DNA from: Haemophilus sp. HMSC068C11
GTDB lineage: Bacteria > Pseudomonadota > Gammaproteobacteria > Enterobacterales > Pasteurellaceae
Assembly: GCF_001815355.1 (NCBI RefSeq)
Contig: NZ_KV820361.1
Location: 69,797-133,796, forward strand
Reading direction: 5' to 3'
Length of the DNA: 64,000 nt
In this document: piece after piece, positions 37,897 through 47,539 of the stretch
How the letters are laid out: each line of letters opens with the position of its first letter
Numbering within the stretch: position 1 is the first letter of the stretch
Notes under the pieces: model-generated
What the model was told of the DNA's origin: nothing
Database searches by the model: none
The model's input: the letters and a program-made list of their open reading frames with translations, nothing else
Made by a program: the position numbers and the translations under genes

Positions 37897-40051
37897 AAAA
37901 ATAGCCATTCAAATCGAGGGGATGACCTGCCAATCCTGTGCTAATCGGATTGAAAAGGTGTTGAATCGAAAAGATTTTGTCTCTGAAGCAGGCGTGAATT
38001 TTGCGGCAGAGGAAGCGCACGTAGTATTTGATTCATCTCAGGCTTCAGAACAAGATATTTTGACAATTATTCAAAAAGCTGGATTTAATGGCATTCTAAA
38101 GCAAAATGTGCTGCCTAGCGCACCTAATGAAACGAAGATTAGTCCGCGTTTATGGTTGCTTTTGTTCATTAACATTCCTTTTTTAATCGGAATGATCGGG
38201 ATGATGTTTAATCATCATTCTTGGATGATGCCACCAATATGGCAATTTGTTCTTGCGAGCATTGTGCAACTTGGGTTAGCCATTCCTTTTTATAAAGGTG
38301 CGATTGGTAGTATTCGAGGTGGTTTGGCCAATATGGATGTACTCGTGAGTACTGGTACGTTGGCGATTTATCTCTATTCGGTCTTTATGCTGTTTTATCA
38401 TCAGTCAATGGGGCATGATGGCGCATCTCATGTTTATTTTGAAGCATCAGTAATGGTCATTGGTTTTGTCAGCCTTGGGAAATTTCTTGAGGAAAGAACG
38501 AAGAAACAAAGCTTAAACAGTTTAGGGCTATTATTACAACTCACCCCAAAACAAGTTAGTGTTCAACGTGAAAATCGTTGGGAAACGATTCCTCTCGATC
38601 AAGTAAAAATAGGCGATATTTTACGAGCTAATCAAGGTGAACGTATTGCAGCTGATGGCGTAGTTGAACAGGGGAGTGGTTGGTGCGATGAGAGTCATTT
38701 AACCGGTGAATCTCAACCATTAGAAAAAATGTCTCAAAGTCCTGTGCTTGCGGGGGCAATGGTGACACAAGGTAGCCTTATTTATCGAGCCAATCAACTC
38801 GGTCAGCAAACCCTATTGGGCGATATGATGAAAGCGCTCTCTGAGGCGCAAGGTACAAAAGCACCTATTGCTCGTTTTGCTGATAAAGTTGCTGCTGTAT
38901 TTGTGCCTGCCGTGTTGTTGATTTCAGCGATAACATTTGGATTAACTTGGTGGATAAAAGGAGATTGGGTTACTGCCTTAATTCATTCGGTTGCAGTGTT
39001 AGTTATCGCTTGTCCTTGTGCGTTAGGGCTTGCTACACCTGCTGCCATAATGGTGGGAATGGGGAAAGCAGTCAATGCAGGGATTTGGTTTAAAGATGCG
39101 GCATCTATGGAAGAGGCGGCTCATGTTGATACGGTGGTATTAGATAAAACAGGAACACTAACTCAAGGAGAGCTAAAAATAGCTGCTGTTTGGCAACCAC
39201 AAAGTGCGATCTATTCTGAGGAAGATTTATATCGTATTGCGGCTTCCGTTGAGCAAAATGCCAATCACCCTTTAGCTAAAGCGATAGTCCTGGCTGCACA
39301 GGAAAAATCACTTGAAATTCCGACCGCACTTTCAGTTCATTCAGAAGTGGGTATAGGCATCTCGGCTCACATTGAAGGAGTTGGTTTGGTTAAAGTGGGT
39401 AAGCCGACTTATTGTGACTTAACCTTACCAGATAATATGCCTCAAATTTGGCAAATCGCGAGTATTGTTGCGGTATCTGTAGATAATAATCCAATTGGTG
39501 CTTTTGCATTAGCAGACAGTCTAAAAGAGGATAGTTTGCAGGCGATTCAACGTTTACATCAACATAATATTGATGTGGTGATGATGAGTGGTGATCAACA
39601 ATCTGTCGTTGATTATGTTGCCCAGCAAGTAGGTGTGAAAACTGCACAGGGTAATTGCAGTCCACGTGACAAAGCGACTTATATTGAGAGATTACGTCAG
39701 CAAGGCAAAGTGGTCGCAATGGTTGGTGATGGTGTGAATGATGCACCCGCATTAGCAATGGCTAACGTAAGCTTTGCGATGAAATCGGGCTCTGATGTTG
39801 CAGAACAAACTGCATCGGCGACACTCATGCAGCATTCGGTGGATCAGTTAGTCGATGGATTAATGATTTCTCGTGCGACATTAAAGAATATTAAGCAAAA
39901 CTTATTCTTTGCTCTCATTTACAATGTGCTAGGTATTCCACTTGCCGCATTGGGCTATTTAAGTCCTGTATTAGCGGGCGCAGCAATGGCGATGAGTTCA
40001 CTTTCTGTGCTATCCAATGCATTGCGATTAAAACGAGTGAAAATTAGATAA
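37883..40051 (+). CDS. copA: Cu(I)-exporting P1B-type ATPase CopA
   Basis: This 722-residue pump exports Cu(I) to the periplasm. One N-terminal HMA domain (GMTCQSCA) precedes eight membrane helices. The membrane copper site is CPC in IACPCALGLATPA. The phosphorylation loop DKTGTLTQGE, the HP motif in ANHPLAKAI and the hinge GDGVNDAPALA are all intact. I start at MQQNKKIAI, which overlaps copZ and gives the length I recall for the H. influenzae homologue. Confidence 0.95.
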   Translation: MQQNKKIAIQIEGMTCQSCANRIEKVLNRKDFVSEAGVNFAAEEAHVVFDSSQASEQDILTIIQKAGFNGILKQNVLPSAPNETKISPRLWLLLFINIPFLIGMIGMMFNHHSWMMPPIWQFVLASIVQLGLAIPFYKGAIGSIRGGLANMDVLVSTGTLAIYLYSVFMLFYHQSMGHDGASHVYFEASVMVIGFVSLGKFLEERTKKQSLNSLGLLLQLTPKQVSVQRENRWETIPLDQVKIGDILRANQGERIAADGVVEQGSGWCDESHLTGESQPLEKMSQSPVLAGAMVTQGSLIYRANQLGQQTLLGDMMKALSEAQGTKAPIARFADKVAAVFVPAVLLISAITFGLTWWIKGDWVTALIHSVAVLVIACPCALGLATPAAIMVGMGKAVNAGIWFKDAASMEEAAHVDTVVLDKTGTLTQGELKIAAVWQPQSAIYSEEDLYRIAASVEQNANHPLAKAIVLAAQEKSLEIPTALSVHSEVGIGISAHIEGVGLVKVGKPTYCDLTLPDNMPQIWQIASIVAVSVDNNPIGAFALADSLKEDSLQAIQRLHQHNIDVVMMSGDQQSVVDYVAQQVGVKTAQGNCSPRDKATYIERLRQQGKVVAMVGDGVNDAPALAMANVSFAMKSGSDVAEQTASATLMQHSVDQLVDGLMISRATLKNIKQNLFFALIYNVLGIPLAALGYLSPVLAGAAMAMSSLSVLSNALRLKRVKIR

Positions 40052-40053
40052 GA

Positions 40054-40085
40054 AAAAGGCGATATGAAAATATCGCCTTTTGTTT
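40054..40085. terminator. Bidirectional terminator between copA and cpxA
   Basis: AAAAGGCGATAT, loop GAAA, ATATCGCCTTTT. Flanking A and T runs serve both convergent genes. Confidence 0.85.
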
Positions 40086-40088
40086 GAA

Positions 40089-41492
40089 CTAACTTTGTTT
40101 CCATACTGGAAGTTGAATCGTGACGGCAAGTCCACCTAAATTACTGGATTCCGCCCATACTTTTCCATTGTGTTCATTCACTACATTATAGACAATTGTT
40201 AAACCTAGTCCTGTTCCGCCAGTGGCCCGTGTTCTGGTTTCATCAACTCGATAGAATGGTTTAAAGATTTTATCAAATTCTTCTGGTGGTAATCCCAAGC
40301 CATTATCATCTACTCGAATTTGCAGACAATTATCATCCTGTTCATTTTTATGTAAATCAATGGTTAAGAAAATACGATCTTTCGTGTATTTCAAGGCATT
40401 TCGAATGATATTTTCAATCGCACTGGTGAGCAAACTTAGGTTGCCATAAATCATATGTTTTTCAGGATGTAAAATAGAAATATTGATATCGCAGGTAATA
40501 TGGCGCTGCTCAGCTTCAAATAAGGCATCTTTTATCACATCATCCCAAAGCTGATTGATAGGGAATAAATTATGCTCCATTTGAGAATGCGTTTGTTGAC
40601 GAGAAATGAGTAACAACTCGCTAATCATTTTGTCCATTCGTTGGATTTCTTTTTCAATACGTTTGACGGGTTCAATATCACCTGTTTGATGACGAACTAG
40701 CGCAGTGGAAAGCTGTAAACGCGTTAATGGTGTTTTTAATTCATGTGAGATGGATGAAAGTAGATTGTGTTGGTTTGAAATTAGATTATCAATCGCAATC
40801 GACATTTTGTTAAAACTTTGACCGACTTCTCGCAATTCTGATGGGCCATGATTCGCTAACTCATTATCAACTTTGAAGTGCCCCAAAGCCACGCTATTAG
40901 CGGCTTTTTGCAAATTGGTAATCGGTTTGACGATGGTATGAGTGAACCACCAAAGCAAAGGAGTCGTGATAATTAACGTTAAGAGCAGCAAGATCCAAGG
41001 GTGATCAAGCATATAACGTAAGATTTCTTGTTGGCCATTTGCTCGAGACACAAAGAATAATTCGGATGCTTGGTCGGAATCACCAATATAGACTTTAAAA
41101 GGTCCTGCAATTTGAATATCTTTAAACGTTTTGCGTTGTGGCTGGGCGAAGTTACTTGATTCTTGGGCGAACTGAGCAATATGTATTCTTTCTTCGCCTA
41201 AAGCGCCGAAGATTTCTTTTTCAGGCGTCATGATGACAGGGCGAGCAGAGTCGAATTTATCGGTTGGAAGCACAGGAACGCCAGCGAGGATACCATTGAT
41301 TCTATTGTTACGAATCGATTCGACGAGTTTCTTTTGATAGCTCGATATTTCATTTTGATTTAAATCTGAGTATAAGCGGCTATCAAAATAAGGGAGGGCA
41401 ACCAAAAGCGCGGTCATGGCAAAGAATGCCAACCAAAAGACAGTGAATGTGCGTATAGTGAGCTGATTTAAGCTGAATTTCTTAATAAGCAT
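40089..41492 (-). CDS. cpxA: Envelope-stress sensor histidine kinase CpxA
   Basis: This 467-residue inner-membrane kinase senses misfolded envelope proteins and phosphorylates CpxR. Membrane segments lie at about residues 14-35 and 163-186 with a periplasmic sensor between. A HAMP domain follows. The H box SISHELKTPLTRLQ puts the phosphohistidine at residue 250, and N, G1 and G2 boxes (NIIRNALKY, VDDNGLGLP, GGTGLGLTIV) complete the ATPase domain. It abuts cpxR, sharing one base. The gene is intact, whereas my recollection is that H. influenzae Rd has cpxR without this partner. Confidence 0.9.
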   Translation of the reverse strand: MLIKKFSLNQLTIRTFTVFWLAFFAMTALLVALPYFDSRLYSDLNQNEISSYQKKLVESIRNNRINGILAGVPVLPTDKFDSARPVIMTPEKEIFGALGEERIHIAQFAQESSNFAQPQRKTFKDIQIAGPFKVYIGDSDQASELFFVSRANGQQEILRYMLDHPWILLLLTLIITTPLLWWFTHTIVKPITNLQKAANSVALGHFKVDNELANHGPSELREVGQSFNKMSIAIDNLISNQHNLLSSISHELKTPLTRLQLSTALVRHQTGDIEPVKRIEKEIQRMDKMISELLLISRQQTHSQMEHNLFPINQLWDDVIKDALFEAEQRHITCDINISILHPEKHMIYGNLSLLTSAIENIIRNALKYTKDRIFLTIDLHKNEQDDNCLQIRVDDNGLGLPPEEFDKIFKPFYRVDETRTRATGGTGLGLTIVYNVVNEHNGKVWAESSNLGGLAVTIQLPVWKQS

Positions 41493-42196
41493 TATTCACA
41501 AACCAATAAATAACCACGACCACGTAGCGTTTTCAGCCATGGTAAGCCATTGTCTCTTTCTGGAAGTTTTTTGCGCAAGTTTGACATATGCATATCAATC
41601 GAGCGATCGAAAGGAGAAAGGTGTTTGCCAAGCACATTCATACTTAATTCTTCACGCGAGACAATTTGTCCAGGGCGAAGCACAAGTTTATGAAGTAGGG
41701 CAAATTCAGAGCCGGTTAGACCGAGATCTTGGCCTTTATAAGAGGCTTGTTGAAGACCAGAATGAAGGACTAAACCACAAAATTCCAATGTATTCTCTTC
41801 TGATGGAAGTGCGGTCGAATTTTGAGAACTTTCTGATGGGCTAACGCGACGCAAAATAGCTTTAATGCGGGCAACCAACTCACGATCATTAAATGGTTTT
41901 GGTAAATAATCATCGGCACCAAGTTCTAAGCCCAGCACACGATCGATTTCTTCACCACGCGCAGTAAGCATCATTACAGGGACGTTTGATGTTTGACGAA
42001 TTTTCTTGAGTGTTTCAATGCCATTTAATACAGGCATCATGACATCCAATAAGACTAATTGGTGGCTTGAATTTAACTTGTCTAATGCTTCTTGACCATT
42101 ATTCGCGACTTCGACTTCAAAACCAGTCAATCGTAAAACTTCTGCAAGTAAATCTGTTAGTTCAATATCATCATCAACTAATAGAATTTTTGACAT
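41492..42196 (-). CDS. cpxR: Response regulator CpxR
   Basis: This 234-residue OmpR-type regulator carries a receiver domain with Asp51 (VLLDVMMP) and the acidic pair Asp8-Asp9, then a C-terminal winged helix ending in WLKTLRGRGYLLV. Phosphorylated by CpxA it should induce envelope quality-control genes. I start at MSKILLVDDD, which matches homologues; a longer in-frame reading runs into the upstream gap. It is followed directly by cpxA. Confidence 0.92.
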   Translation of the reverse strand: MSKILLVDDDIELTDLLAEVLRLTGFEVEVANNGQEALDKLNSSHQLVLLDVMMPVLNGIETLKKIRQTSNVPVMMLTARGEEIDRVLGLELGADDYLPKPFNDRELVARIKAILRRVSPSESSQNSTALPSEENTLEFCGLVLHSGLQQASYKGQDLGLTGSEFALLHKLVLRPGQIVSREELSMNVLGKHLSPFDRSIDMHMSNLRKKLPERDNGLPWLKTLRGRGYLLVCE

Positions 42197-42260
42197 TTTT
42201 ATTCCCTTGTAATATAACGAACCTGCTTGATATGGCAAGCAGGTGTTATTTTTTTAATGA

Positions 42261-42674
42261 TTACCAGAATTTCCACCAGCTTTTCTTACCTGCATTTTCA
42301 GGTGTGCTAATAATAGTATTATTTTCATCTTGTTTTGCCACTTCAGGTAATGGCTTATCTAATTCAGCACTGCTTACTAGACCGTTTTGATCGAATTTCA
42401 CCGTAAATGTGTGCTGTTCAGGTTTTTGGTAAGAGTGTTGTTGTAAGAACACGTAATACCAAGTTAGGTTACTATAAGGATCGATTAAAACCGGTGTGCC
42501 AAGCAAATATTGTACTTGTTGAGCTGTCATGCCCGGTTTAACTTGTGCCACAGTCGCTGCTTCTAAGTAGTTACCTTGTGGAACATCAATACGATAAACA
42601 ACTTTTTGCACCGTTGAACAAGAAGTTAAACTTAATGCTAAAACAACTGCACCTAAAAATGTTCTTAATTGCAT
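42261..42674 (-). CDS. bamE: Outer-membrane assembly lipoprotein BamE (SmpA)
   Basis: This 137-residue lipoprotein is a small BAM-complex subunit that stabilises BamA. The signal peptide ends in the lipobox SLTSC (Cys19). The BamE core has the conserved VAQVKPGMTAQQVQYLLGTPV and a later WYYVF strand. It is about 20 residues longer than E. coli BamE, with an extended C-terminus ending in KSWWKFW. It sits between cpxR and yejK on the same strand, and an envelope-stress link with CpxR is plausible but unproven. Confidence 0.92.
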   Translation of the reverse strand: MQLRTFLGAVVLALSLTSCSTVQKVVYRIDVPQGNYLEAATVAQVKPGMTAQQVQYLLGTPVLIDPYSNLTWYYVFLQQHSYQKPEQHTFTVKFDQNGLVSSAELDKPLPEVAKQDENNTIISTPENAGKKSWWKFW

Positions 42675-42736
42675 ATTTTTTACCTTTTACTGCAAAATTA
42701 TGTCGAATGATACCGAAACTTTATGATCTTGCCAAA

Positions 42737-43753
42737 TTAATTATCGCACTTTAATGCTTTTTGAAGTTGATCTTTCAGATTTGGTGGTATCCCTTTGATT
42801 GTTAAAGTATCTGTAAGTGGATCCCATTCAATACGGTTATTCAATAAATCCGCATCAAAACTTAATGTCACACCTTTACCAGAACCCGAAAATTTCGTTA
42901 ATGTTTTTAAGGCTGAACGTACTGGCGGAATCGTTTCTTCCAAGCCGTAATCTTGATCTTCTGTAAAGGTGACAAAAGGGCGCTCGTTTAGAGTCGGCAA
43001 ATTGGCTGAAAGTTCAGTTAAGGCAATTTCATCACCGCTTGCTAATTGCCCTTTGCAGTACTCAAATACCTGCTTTTTCACGGCTTGGGTTTGTTCTTTG
43101 TTCAATTCACCTTGTTCACAGTAGTCACTGACTGCTTGTAATAGGCATTGGTTTTGAACTTGCGGATTTAAACCTTCTTCTGCACCTAAGAAATCCATAA
43201 AGAAGTCACTAATTTTACGACCAACACGACCTTTAATGAAGGTGAGATAGCGGTTTGAGTTTGCATTCACTTGCAAATCAGTTAAGTTAATTCGCGCAGC
43301 AATATCAAATTGTGTAATATCTAAGTATTCCGTACGACGAATTTCAAGATTTTCGTCAACTAACATGCTGATACGACTATCTAATAGTGCAATGAATAGG
43401 TAATCCGTCGCTAAAAAGTTATATTGGCATAGGATAAGTGTACCGCTGTCTGCAAAATTATATTTGCCCAATTCTTGCGCTAATAATTTTGTGGATTGTT
43501 GGCTGAAATTTAAAAAGTTGATTTCATTTTCTAATAAACGATTCAGATCTTGTGCAAAGATGGAATTCTCTTGGAAGACACCAAATGCTTTGCCTTTATT
43601 TTGATAACCTTGATGTAATTGCAACATCATTTGTTCAACTTCTGGCGTAATGGTGAGAAGTTCATCACGCAACACGCTTTCCATGGTAGTGGTTTCATTT
43701 TCAGCGTGCTTAACTAATTGATGTAGCACGATTTGATTAACCGTAATGCTCAT
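42737..43753 (-). CDS. yejK: Nucleoid-associated protein YejK (NdpA)
   Basis: This 338-residue protein belongs to the YejK/NdpA family of nucleoid-associated proteins found in gammaproteobacteria. The length and overall pattern match, including [16 protein letters not shown] and the C-terminal [16 protein letters not shown]. The exact role is not settled. It is divergent from yejL-yejM, the same arrangement as in E. coli. Confidence 0.92.
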   Translation of the reverse strand: MSITVNQIVLHQLVKHAENETTTMESVLRDELLTITPEVEQMMLQLHQGYQNKGKAFGVFQENSIFAQDLNRLLENEINFLNFSQQSTKLLAQELGKYNFADSGTLILCQYNFLATDYLFIALLDSRISMLVDENLEIRRTEYLDITQFDIAARINLTDLQVNANSNRYLTFIKGRVGRKISDFFMDFLGAEEGLNPQVQNQCLLQAVSDYCEQGELNKEQTQAVKKQVFEYCKGQLASGDEIALTELSANLPTLNERPFVTFTEDQDYGLEETIPPVRSALKTLTKFSGSGKGVTLSFDADLLNNRIEWDPLTDTLTIKGIPPNLKDQLQKALKCDN

Positions 43754-43891
43754 AATTTTTTCCTTCGTAAAATTTACCTTAAATTATAACCGCACTTTTT
43801 AAGCAAGAAAAAAGAAATTATTCAGATTGGACAAATTATCGGGTATGATATGAGAAGTTTTTTGCATTTAGAACAGGCTTAAATATTCCAA

Positions 43892-44110
43892 ATGGCTCAA
43901 CATTCAAAGTATTCAGATGGGCAAGTTAATGCCATCATTAATGACATGATTAGCGTGCTTGAAACTCACAAAGCACCCGTTGATCTTTCTCTTATCGCTT
44001 TAGGCAATATGGCCAGTAATTTATTGACCACTAGCGTGCCAGCCGCACAGCGTGAAGCTTTAGCTCAAGCCTTTGCCAACTCTCTAATGAATTCGGTAAA
44101 AATAAAATAA
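43892..44110 (+). CDS. yejL: UPF0352 protein YejL
   Basis: This 72-residue protein is a small helical member of the UPF0352 family (YejL). The YSDGQVNAIINDMISVLETHKAPVDL-like opening, here broken into short matches, and the ALGNMASNLLTT segment are family-typical. Function is unknown. It ends one base before yejM, so the two are certainly co-transcribed and probably coupled in translation. Confidence 0.93.
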   Translation: MAQHSKYSDGQVNAIINDMISVLETHKAPVDLSLIALGNMASNLLTTSVPAAQREALAQAFANSLMNSVKIK

Positions 44111-44111
44111 A

Positions 44112-45854
44112 ATGTTTTGGTTTAAAAAGAGCAAATTCAACGGACGTGAATACCGTGAAGAAACCTCACGAAAAATTTCGTGGGGACATTGGTTTGCTTT
44201 TTTTAACATTATCATCGCAATTCTTATTGGCAGTCGTTATGCCTTTCTCATTGACTGGCCAGATACCTTACTCGGCAAAATTTATTTCTTTATCAGCTTA
44301 TTAGGCCATTTCAGTTTTTGTGTTTTTGCCCTGTATTTGCTGGTTATTTTTCCGCTGAGCTTTATCATCAAAAATCACCGCACTTTCCGTGGATTAACGG
44401 TAATTATTGCCACGATTTGTACTACTTTATTACTGTTTGATACGGAAGTTTTTAATCGCTTTAATATCCACCTTTCTTCTATTGTTTGGAATTTGTTAGT
44501 GAACCCTGAAAAGGGCGATCTCTCACGGGATTGGCAAATTTTCTTTGCGCCAATGCCGATTATTTTGCTAATCCAAATGCTTTTCTCCCGTTGGAGTTGG
44601 GAAAAATTACGTAGCTTAGAACGTCAGAAATGGCTGAAGAAAGTTGGATTAGTGCTGACTTCCACGTTTGTCGCGACACACTTAATTTACGCTTGGGCGG
44701 ATGCATTTTTATATCGTCCGATTACTATGCAGCGTTCAAACTTCCCACTTTCTTATCCAATGACCGCAAGAACCTTTTTGGAAAAACAAGGATTTATTAA
44801 TGCGGAAACATATTCTCAGCGTTTAGAGCAAGAAGGGCGTTTGGATGCATTAAAAATTGATTATCCGAAAAAAGATCTTCAGTTTGAGCAAGTTGAAAAC
44901 AAACCAAATATTCTCGTGATTACCGTTTCAGGCTTACGTTATGATGCGCTAACGAGCGAGAAAATGCCTAAATTGTTTGAGTTTGCCACAAGTTCTACTC
45001 AATTTACGAATCATTACAGCAGCGGCAATACGAACAATGCCGGCTTAGTAGGCTTATTCTATGGATTGAATGCGAATTATACGGACAGTATTTTGAGTAA
45101 TCACACACCGTCGGTATTAATTAAAAAGCTACAAGACGAGAAATATCAATTTGTTGCTTATTCGTCTACGGCATTTAAAGACAGCTTATTTAAACAAGCC
45201 TTGTTCCGTAATGTGAAATTACCTAAAGTGAAAGCCTCTTCGCCAAAAGAAGCGATAAATAGCGTTTTATCTCTCTTAAAAGAGGATAAACCTTGGTTTG
45301 CTTATGTGGATTTAGATATTGCGGATCTAACGGAAGAAAATTACACCAAATCCCTTGCGGAGATTGATCAACAAATTGATGACACTTTAGCATCAGTTTC
45401 CTTAGATAATACGATTGTTATTATTACGGCAGAGCATGGTAAAACGTTTAATAAACTGGATGAAAAAGCACAAGAAAACTATTTCGGTCGTGATGAAATC
45501 CAAGTGCCGTTTATTGTTTACTGGAAAGATTTACCGGTGCAAGAAGTCTCTAAATTAACGAGTCATACTGATTTGTTACCGGCATTGATGTCATCAATCT
45601 TTAAAGTGAAAAATCCAGTTTCGGATTATGCACAAGGTCGCAATTTATTTGAGCTTAATGGCGATCCTTGGGCGTTGGCATCGAATTTCCGTTGGAATGT
45701 CATTATTCAGCCGGATGGCACACAGTATCATATTGATCGCAAAGGAAACTATAAGAAATTTGACCGCACTTATACTGAGCAATCTTCTAGCCGCCCACCG
45801 CTCGGCTTATTCTTAGAGGTTTTCAAACAAGAGCGTTCTTTTATCAATAAATAG
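44112..45854 (+). CDS. yejM: Inner-membrane regulator of LPS synthesis YejM (PbgA/LapC)
   Basis: This 580-residue protein has about five N-terminal membrane helices (residues ~25-200) and a periplasmic sulfatase-like domain starting near ILVITVSGLRYDAL. In E. coli it senses lipid A in the inner membrane and restrains FtsH/LapB-driven degradation of LpxC, thereby setting lipopolysaccharide output. The domain is related to phosphoethanolamine transferases but lacks a clear catalytic Thr/Cys motif, in line with a regulatory role. It ties functionally to lpxA/B/D in this window. Confidence 0.92.
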   Translation: MFWFKKSKFNGREYREETSRKISWGHWFAFFNIIIAILIGSRYAFLIDWPDTLLGKIYFFISLLGHFSFCVFALYLLVIFPLSFIIKNHRTFRGLTVIIATICTTLLLFDTEVFNRFNIHLSSIVWNLLVNPEKGDLSRDWQIFFAPMPIILLIQMLFSRWSWEKLRSLERQKWLKKVGLVLTSTFVATHLIYAWADAFLYRPITMQRSNFPLSYPMTARTFLEKQGFINAETYSQRLEQEGRLDALKIDYPKKDLQFEQVENKPNILVITVSGLRYDALTSEKMPKLFEFATSSTQFTNHYSSGNTNNAGLVGLFYGLNANYTDSILSNHTPSVLIKKLQDEKYQFVAYSSTAFKDSLFKQALFRNVKLPKVKASSPKEAINSVLSLLKEDKPWFAYVDLDIADLTEENYTKSLAEIDQQIDDTLASVSLDNTIVIITAEHGKTFNKLDEKAQENYFGRDEIQVPFIVYWKDLPVQEVSKLTSHTDLLPALMSSIFKVKNPVSDYAQGRNLFELNGDPWALASNFRWNVIIQPDGTQYHIDRKGNYKKFDRTYTEQSSSRPPLGLFLEVFKQERSFINK

Positions 45855-46045
45855 ATAGCTTTTTTGTGCTTAAAATTTTATACTTTGCACCCAGTTGAAA
45901 GACTGAAAAGATGTTATTAATTAAAATCTGCGAATTTTTCATAACATTGTAAACAATTCACAATAGCTCAGATCCTTTATTGGGTTTGCTTTTCAATTAA
46001 TACACTTCTCGTCTCTCTTTTCCTTTCTTTTTTGGCGGAGTTATT

Positions 46046-47038
46046 ATGAGAAATCACGTTCGTAGCTTTAAAACGTTTATTCGAGACGAAATTATTAAAA
46101 AAGGTGGCTGGGTTAATGCCCATGCTCACGCAGATCGTGCTTTTACAATGACACCCGAAAAAATTGGCATTTACCACAACAGTAATCTTCAACAAAAATG
46201 GGATTTAGTGGACGAAGTTAAACGCACATCCAGTGTTGATGATTATTACGCTCGTTTCTGTCAATCGATTGAGTTGATGATTTCCCAAGGGGTGACGGCA
46301 TTTGGTACTTTTGTGGATATTGACCCGATTTGTGAAGACAGAGCCATCATTGCTGCACACAAAGCTCGCGAAGTCTATAAGCATGACATTATTTTGAAAT
46401 TCGCAAATCAGACCTTAAAAGGGGTCATTGAGCCAGAAGCTCGCAAATGGTTTGATATTGGCTCTGATATGGTCGATATGATTGGTGGCTTGCCTTATCG
46501 TGATGAGCTTGATTATGGTCGCGGCCTTGAAGCAATGGACATTCTGCTTGATACTGCTAAATCTCGCGGAATTATGTGTCATGTGCATGTGGATCAATTC
46601 AACTCTCCGAAAGAAAAAGAAACTGAGCAGCTTTGTGACAAAACCATCGAACATGGTATGGAAGGTCGAGTCGTGGCAATCCATGGTATTTCCATTGGTG
46701 CACATAGCAAAGAATACCGCTATAAACTTTATGAGAAAATGCGTCAGGCAAAAATGATGATGATTGCTTGTCCAATGGCGTGGATTGATAGTAATCGCAA
46801 AGAAGATTTAATGCCTTTCCATAATGCACTGACACCGGCAGATGAAATGATTCCAGAGGGAATTACCGTGGCATTAGGTACGGATAATATCTGTGATTAC
46901 ATGGTACCACTTTGCGAAGGGGATTTGTGGCAAGAGCTAAGTTTGCTTGCTGCAGGCTGTCGTTTCCCACATCTTGATGCAATGGTTGATATTGCGAGTA
47001 TCAACGGACGTAAAGTGTTAGGTTTAGAGCCAGTTTAA
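46046..47038 (+). CDS. Amidohydrolase, cytosine-deaminase-like
   Basis: This 330-residue protein belongs to the metal-dependent amidohydrolase superfamily. The first metal motif is HAHAD near residue 26, a second histidine pair is in CHVHVDQ, a further histidine is in AIHGIS, and the aspartate is in LGTDNICD. This set fits the cytosine-deaminase-like branch that uses one metal. The true substrate is unknown. The protein is about 90 residues shorter than E. coli CodA because much of the flanking beta-sandwich is missing. A GGCGGAG ribosome binding site is strong. The 191 bases between yejM and this gene show no site I can support. Confidence 0.82.
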   Translation: MRNHVRSFKTFIRDEIIKKGGWVNAHAHADRAFTMTPEKIGIYHNSNLQQKWDLVDEVKRTSSVDDYYARFCQSIELMISQGVTAFGTFVDIDPICEDRAIIAAHKAREVYKHDIILKFANQTLKGVIEPEARKWFDIGSDMVDMIGGLPYRDELDYGRGLEAMDILLDTAKSRGIMCHVHVDQFNSPKEKETEQLCDKTIEHGMEGRVVAIHGISIGAHSKEYRYKLYEKMRQAKMMMIACPMAWIDSNRKEDLMPFHNALTPADEMIPEGITVALGTDNICDYMVPLCEGDLWQELSLLAAGCRFPHLDAMVDIASINGRKVLGLEPV

Positions 47039-47060
47039 TCCAAAAGTTAGATAGAAGTGC

Positions 47061-47095
47061 GGTCATAAAACGAAACGTTTTGTGGCCGTTTTTAT
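47061..47095 (+). terminator. Terminator of the amidohydrolase gene
   Basis: GGTCATAAAACG pairs with CGTTTTGTGGCC through two G-U pairs around AAA, then GTTTTTATTT. The left arm begins within a perfect uptake sequence. Confidence 0.8.
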
Positions 47096-47156
47096 TTATA
47101 AGATAAAACAGAACTAATGCTAATTTGACTGATTTTAAAACGGACTTTAAGAAAAG

Positions 47157-47232
47157 TGGTGGGCGATACCGGTCTCGAACCAGTGACCCCCTCCTTGTAA
47201 GGGAGGTGCTCTCCCAACTGAGCTAATCGCCC
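47157..47232 (-). tRNA. tRNA-Val (anticodon UAC), copy 2 in transcription order
   Basis: A 76-base cloverleaf on the minus strand, with acceptor GGGCGAT pairing with ATCGCCC and an encoded CCA end. The anticodon loop CTTACAA gives UAC. The T-loop reads GGTTCGAACC. It is identical to the copy at 47292-47367. Confidence 0.97.
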
Positions 47233-47291
47233 ACATAAGAAAAGCGTTTAAATAATGGGAAAGTTTGAGCGGAAAGAACACTTTAGAAAAG

Positions 47292-47367
47292 TGGTGGGCG
47301 ATACCGGTCTCGAACCAGTGACCCCCTCCTTGTAAGGGAGGTGCTCTCCCAACTGAGCTAATCGCCC
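47292..47367 (-). tRNA. tRNA-Val (anticodon UAC), copy 1 in transcription order
   Basis: A 76-base gene identical to the one at 47157-47232, with encoded CCA. A strong promoter lies just upstream on the minus strand, so both tRNAs are probably processed from one transcript. Confidence 0.97.
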
Positions 47368-47385
47368 TTAATGTTGTGGATTGGC

Positions 47386-47413
47386 ATTATAAGTATAATG
47401 AGATTTCAGTCAA
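47386..47413 (-). promoter_or_regulatory. Promoter of the tRNA-Val pair
   Basis: On the minus strand TTGACT (47413-47408) and a perfect TATAAT (47391-47386) are separated by 16 bases, about 19 bases before the first tRNA. Confidence 0.75.
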
Positions 47414-47539
47414 TATATTTTTATGAAAAAGCGTCTAGTTGTTGCAAAAATAGGCATAAAATCAGATTTTTTATTTAGAAGTCACGCAAGTCGTAGTAAA
47501 ATAAAGGTAATTTTTGTAAATGAATAGGTTATTAAGAAA

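Noticed and set aside
39390-39758. 122-residue minus-strand frame inside copA
   Set aside because: It is His/Gln-rich and has no similarity I recognise; copA's catalytic motifs lie on the other strand.
47157-47367. Attachment site or integrated element at the tRNA-Val pair
   Set aside because: No integrase, no mobile genes and no displaced 3' tRNA fragment is nearby; a simple gene duplication explains it.
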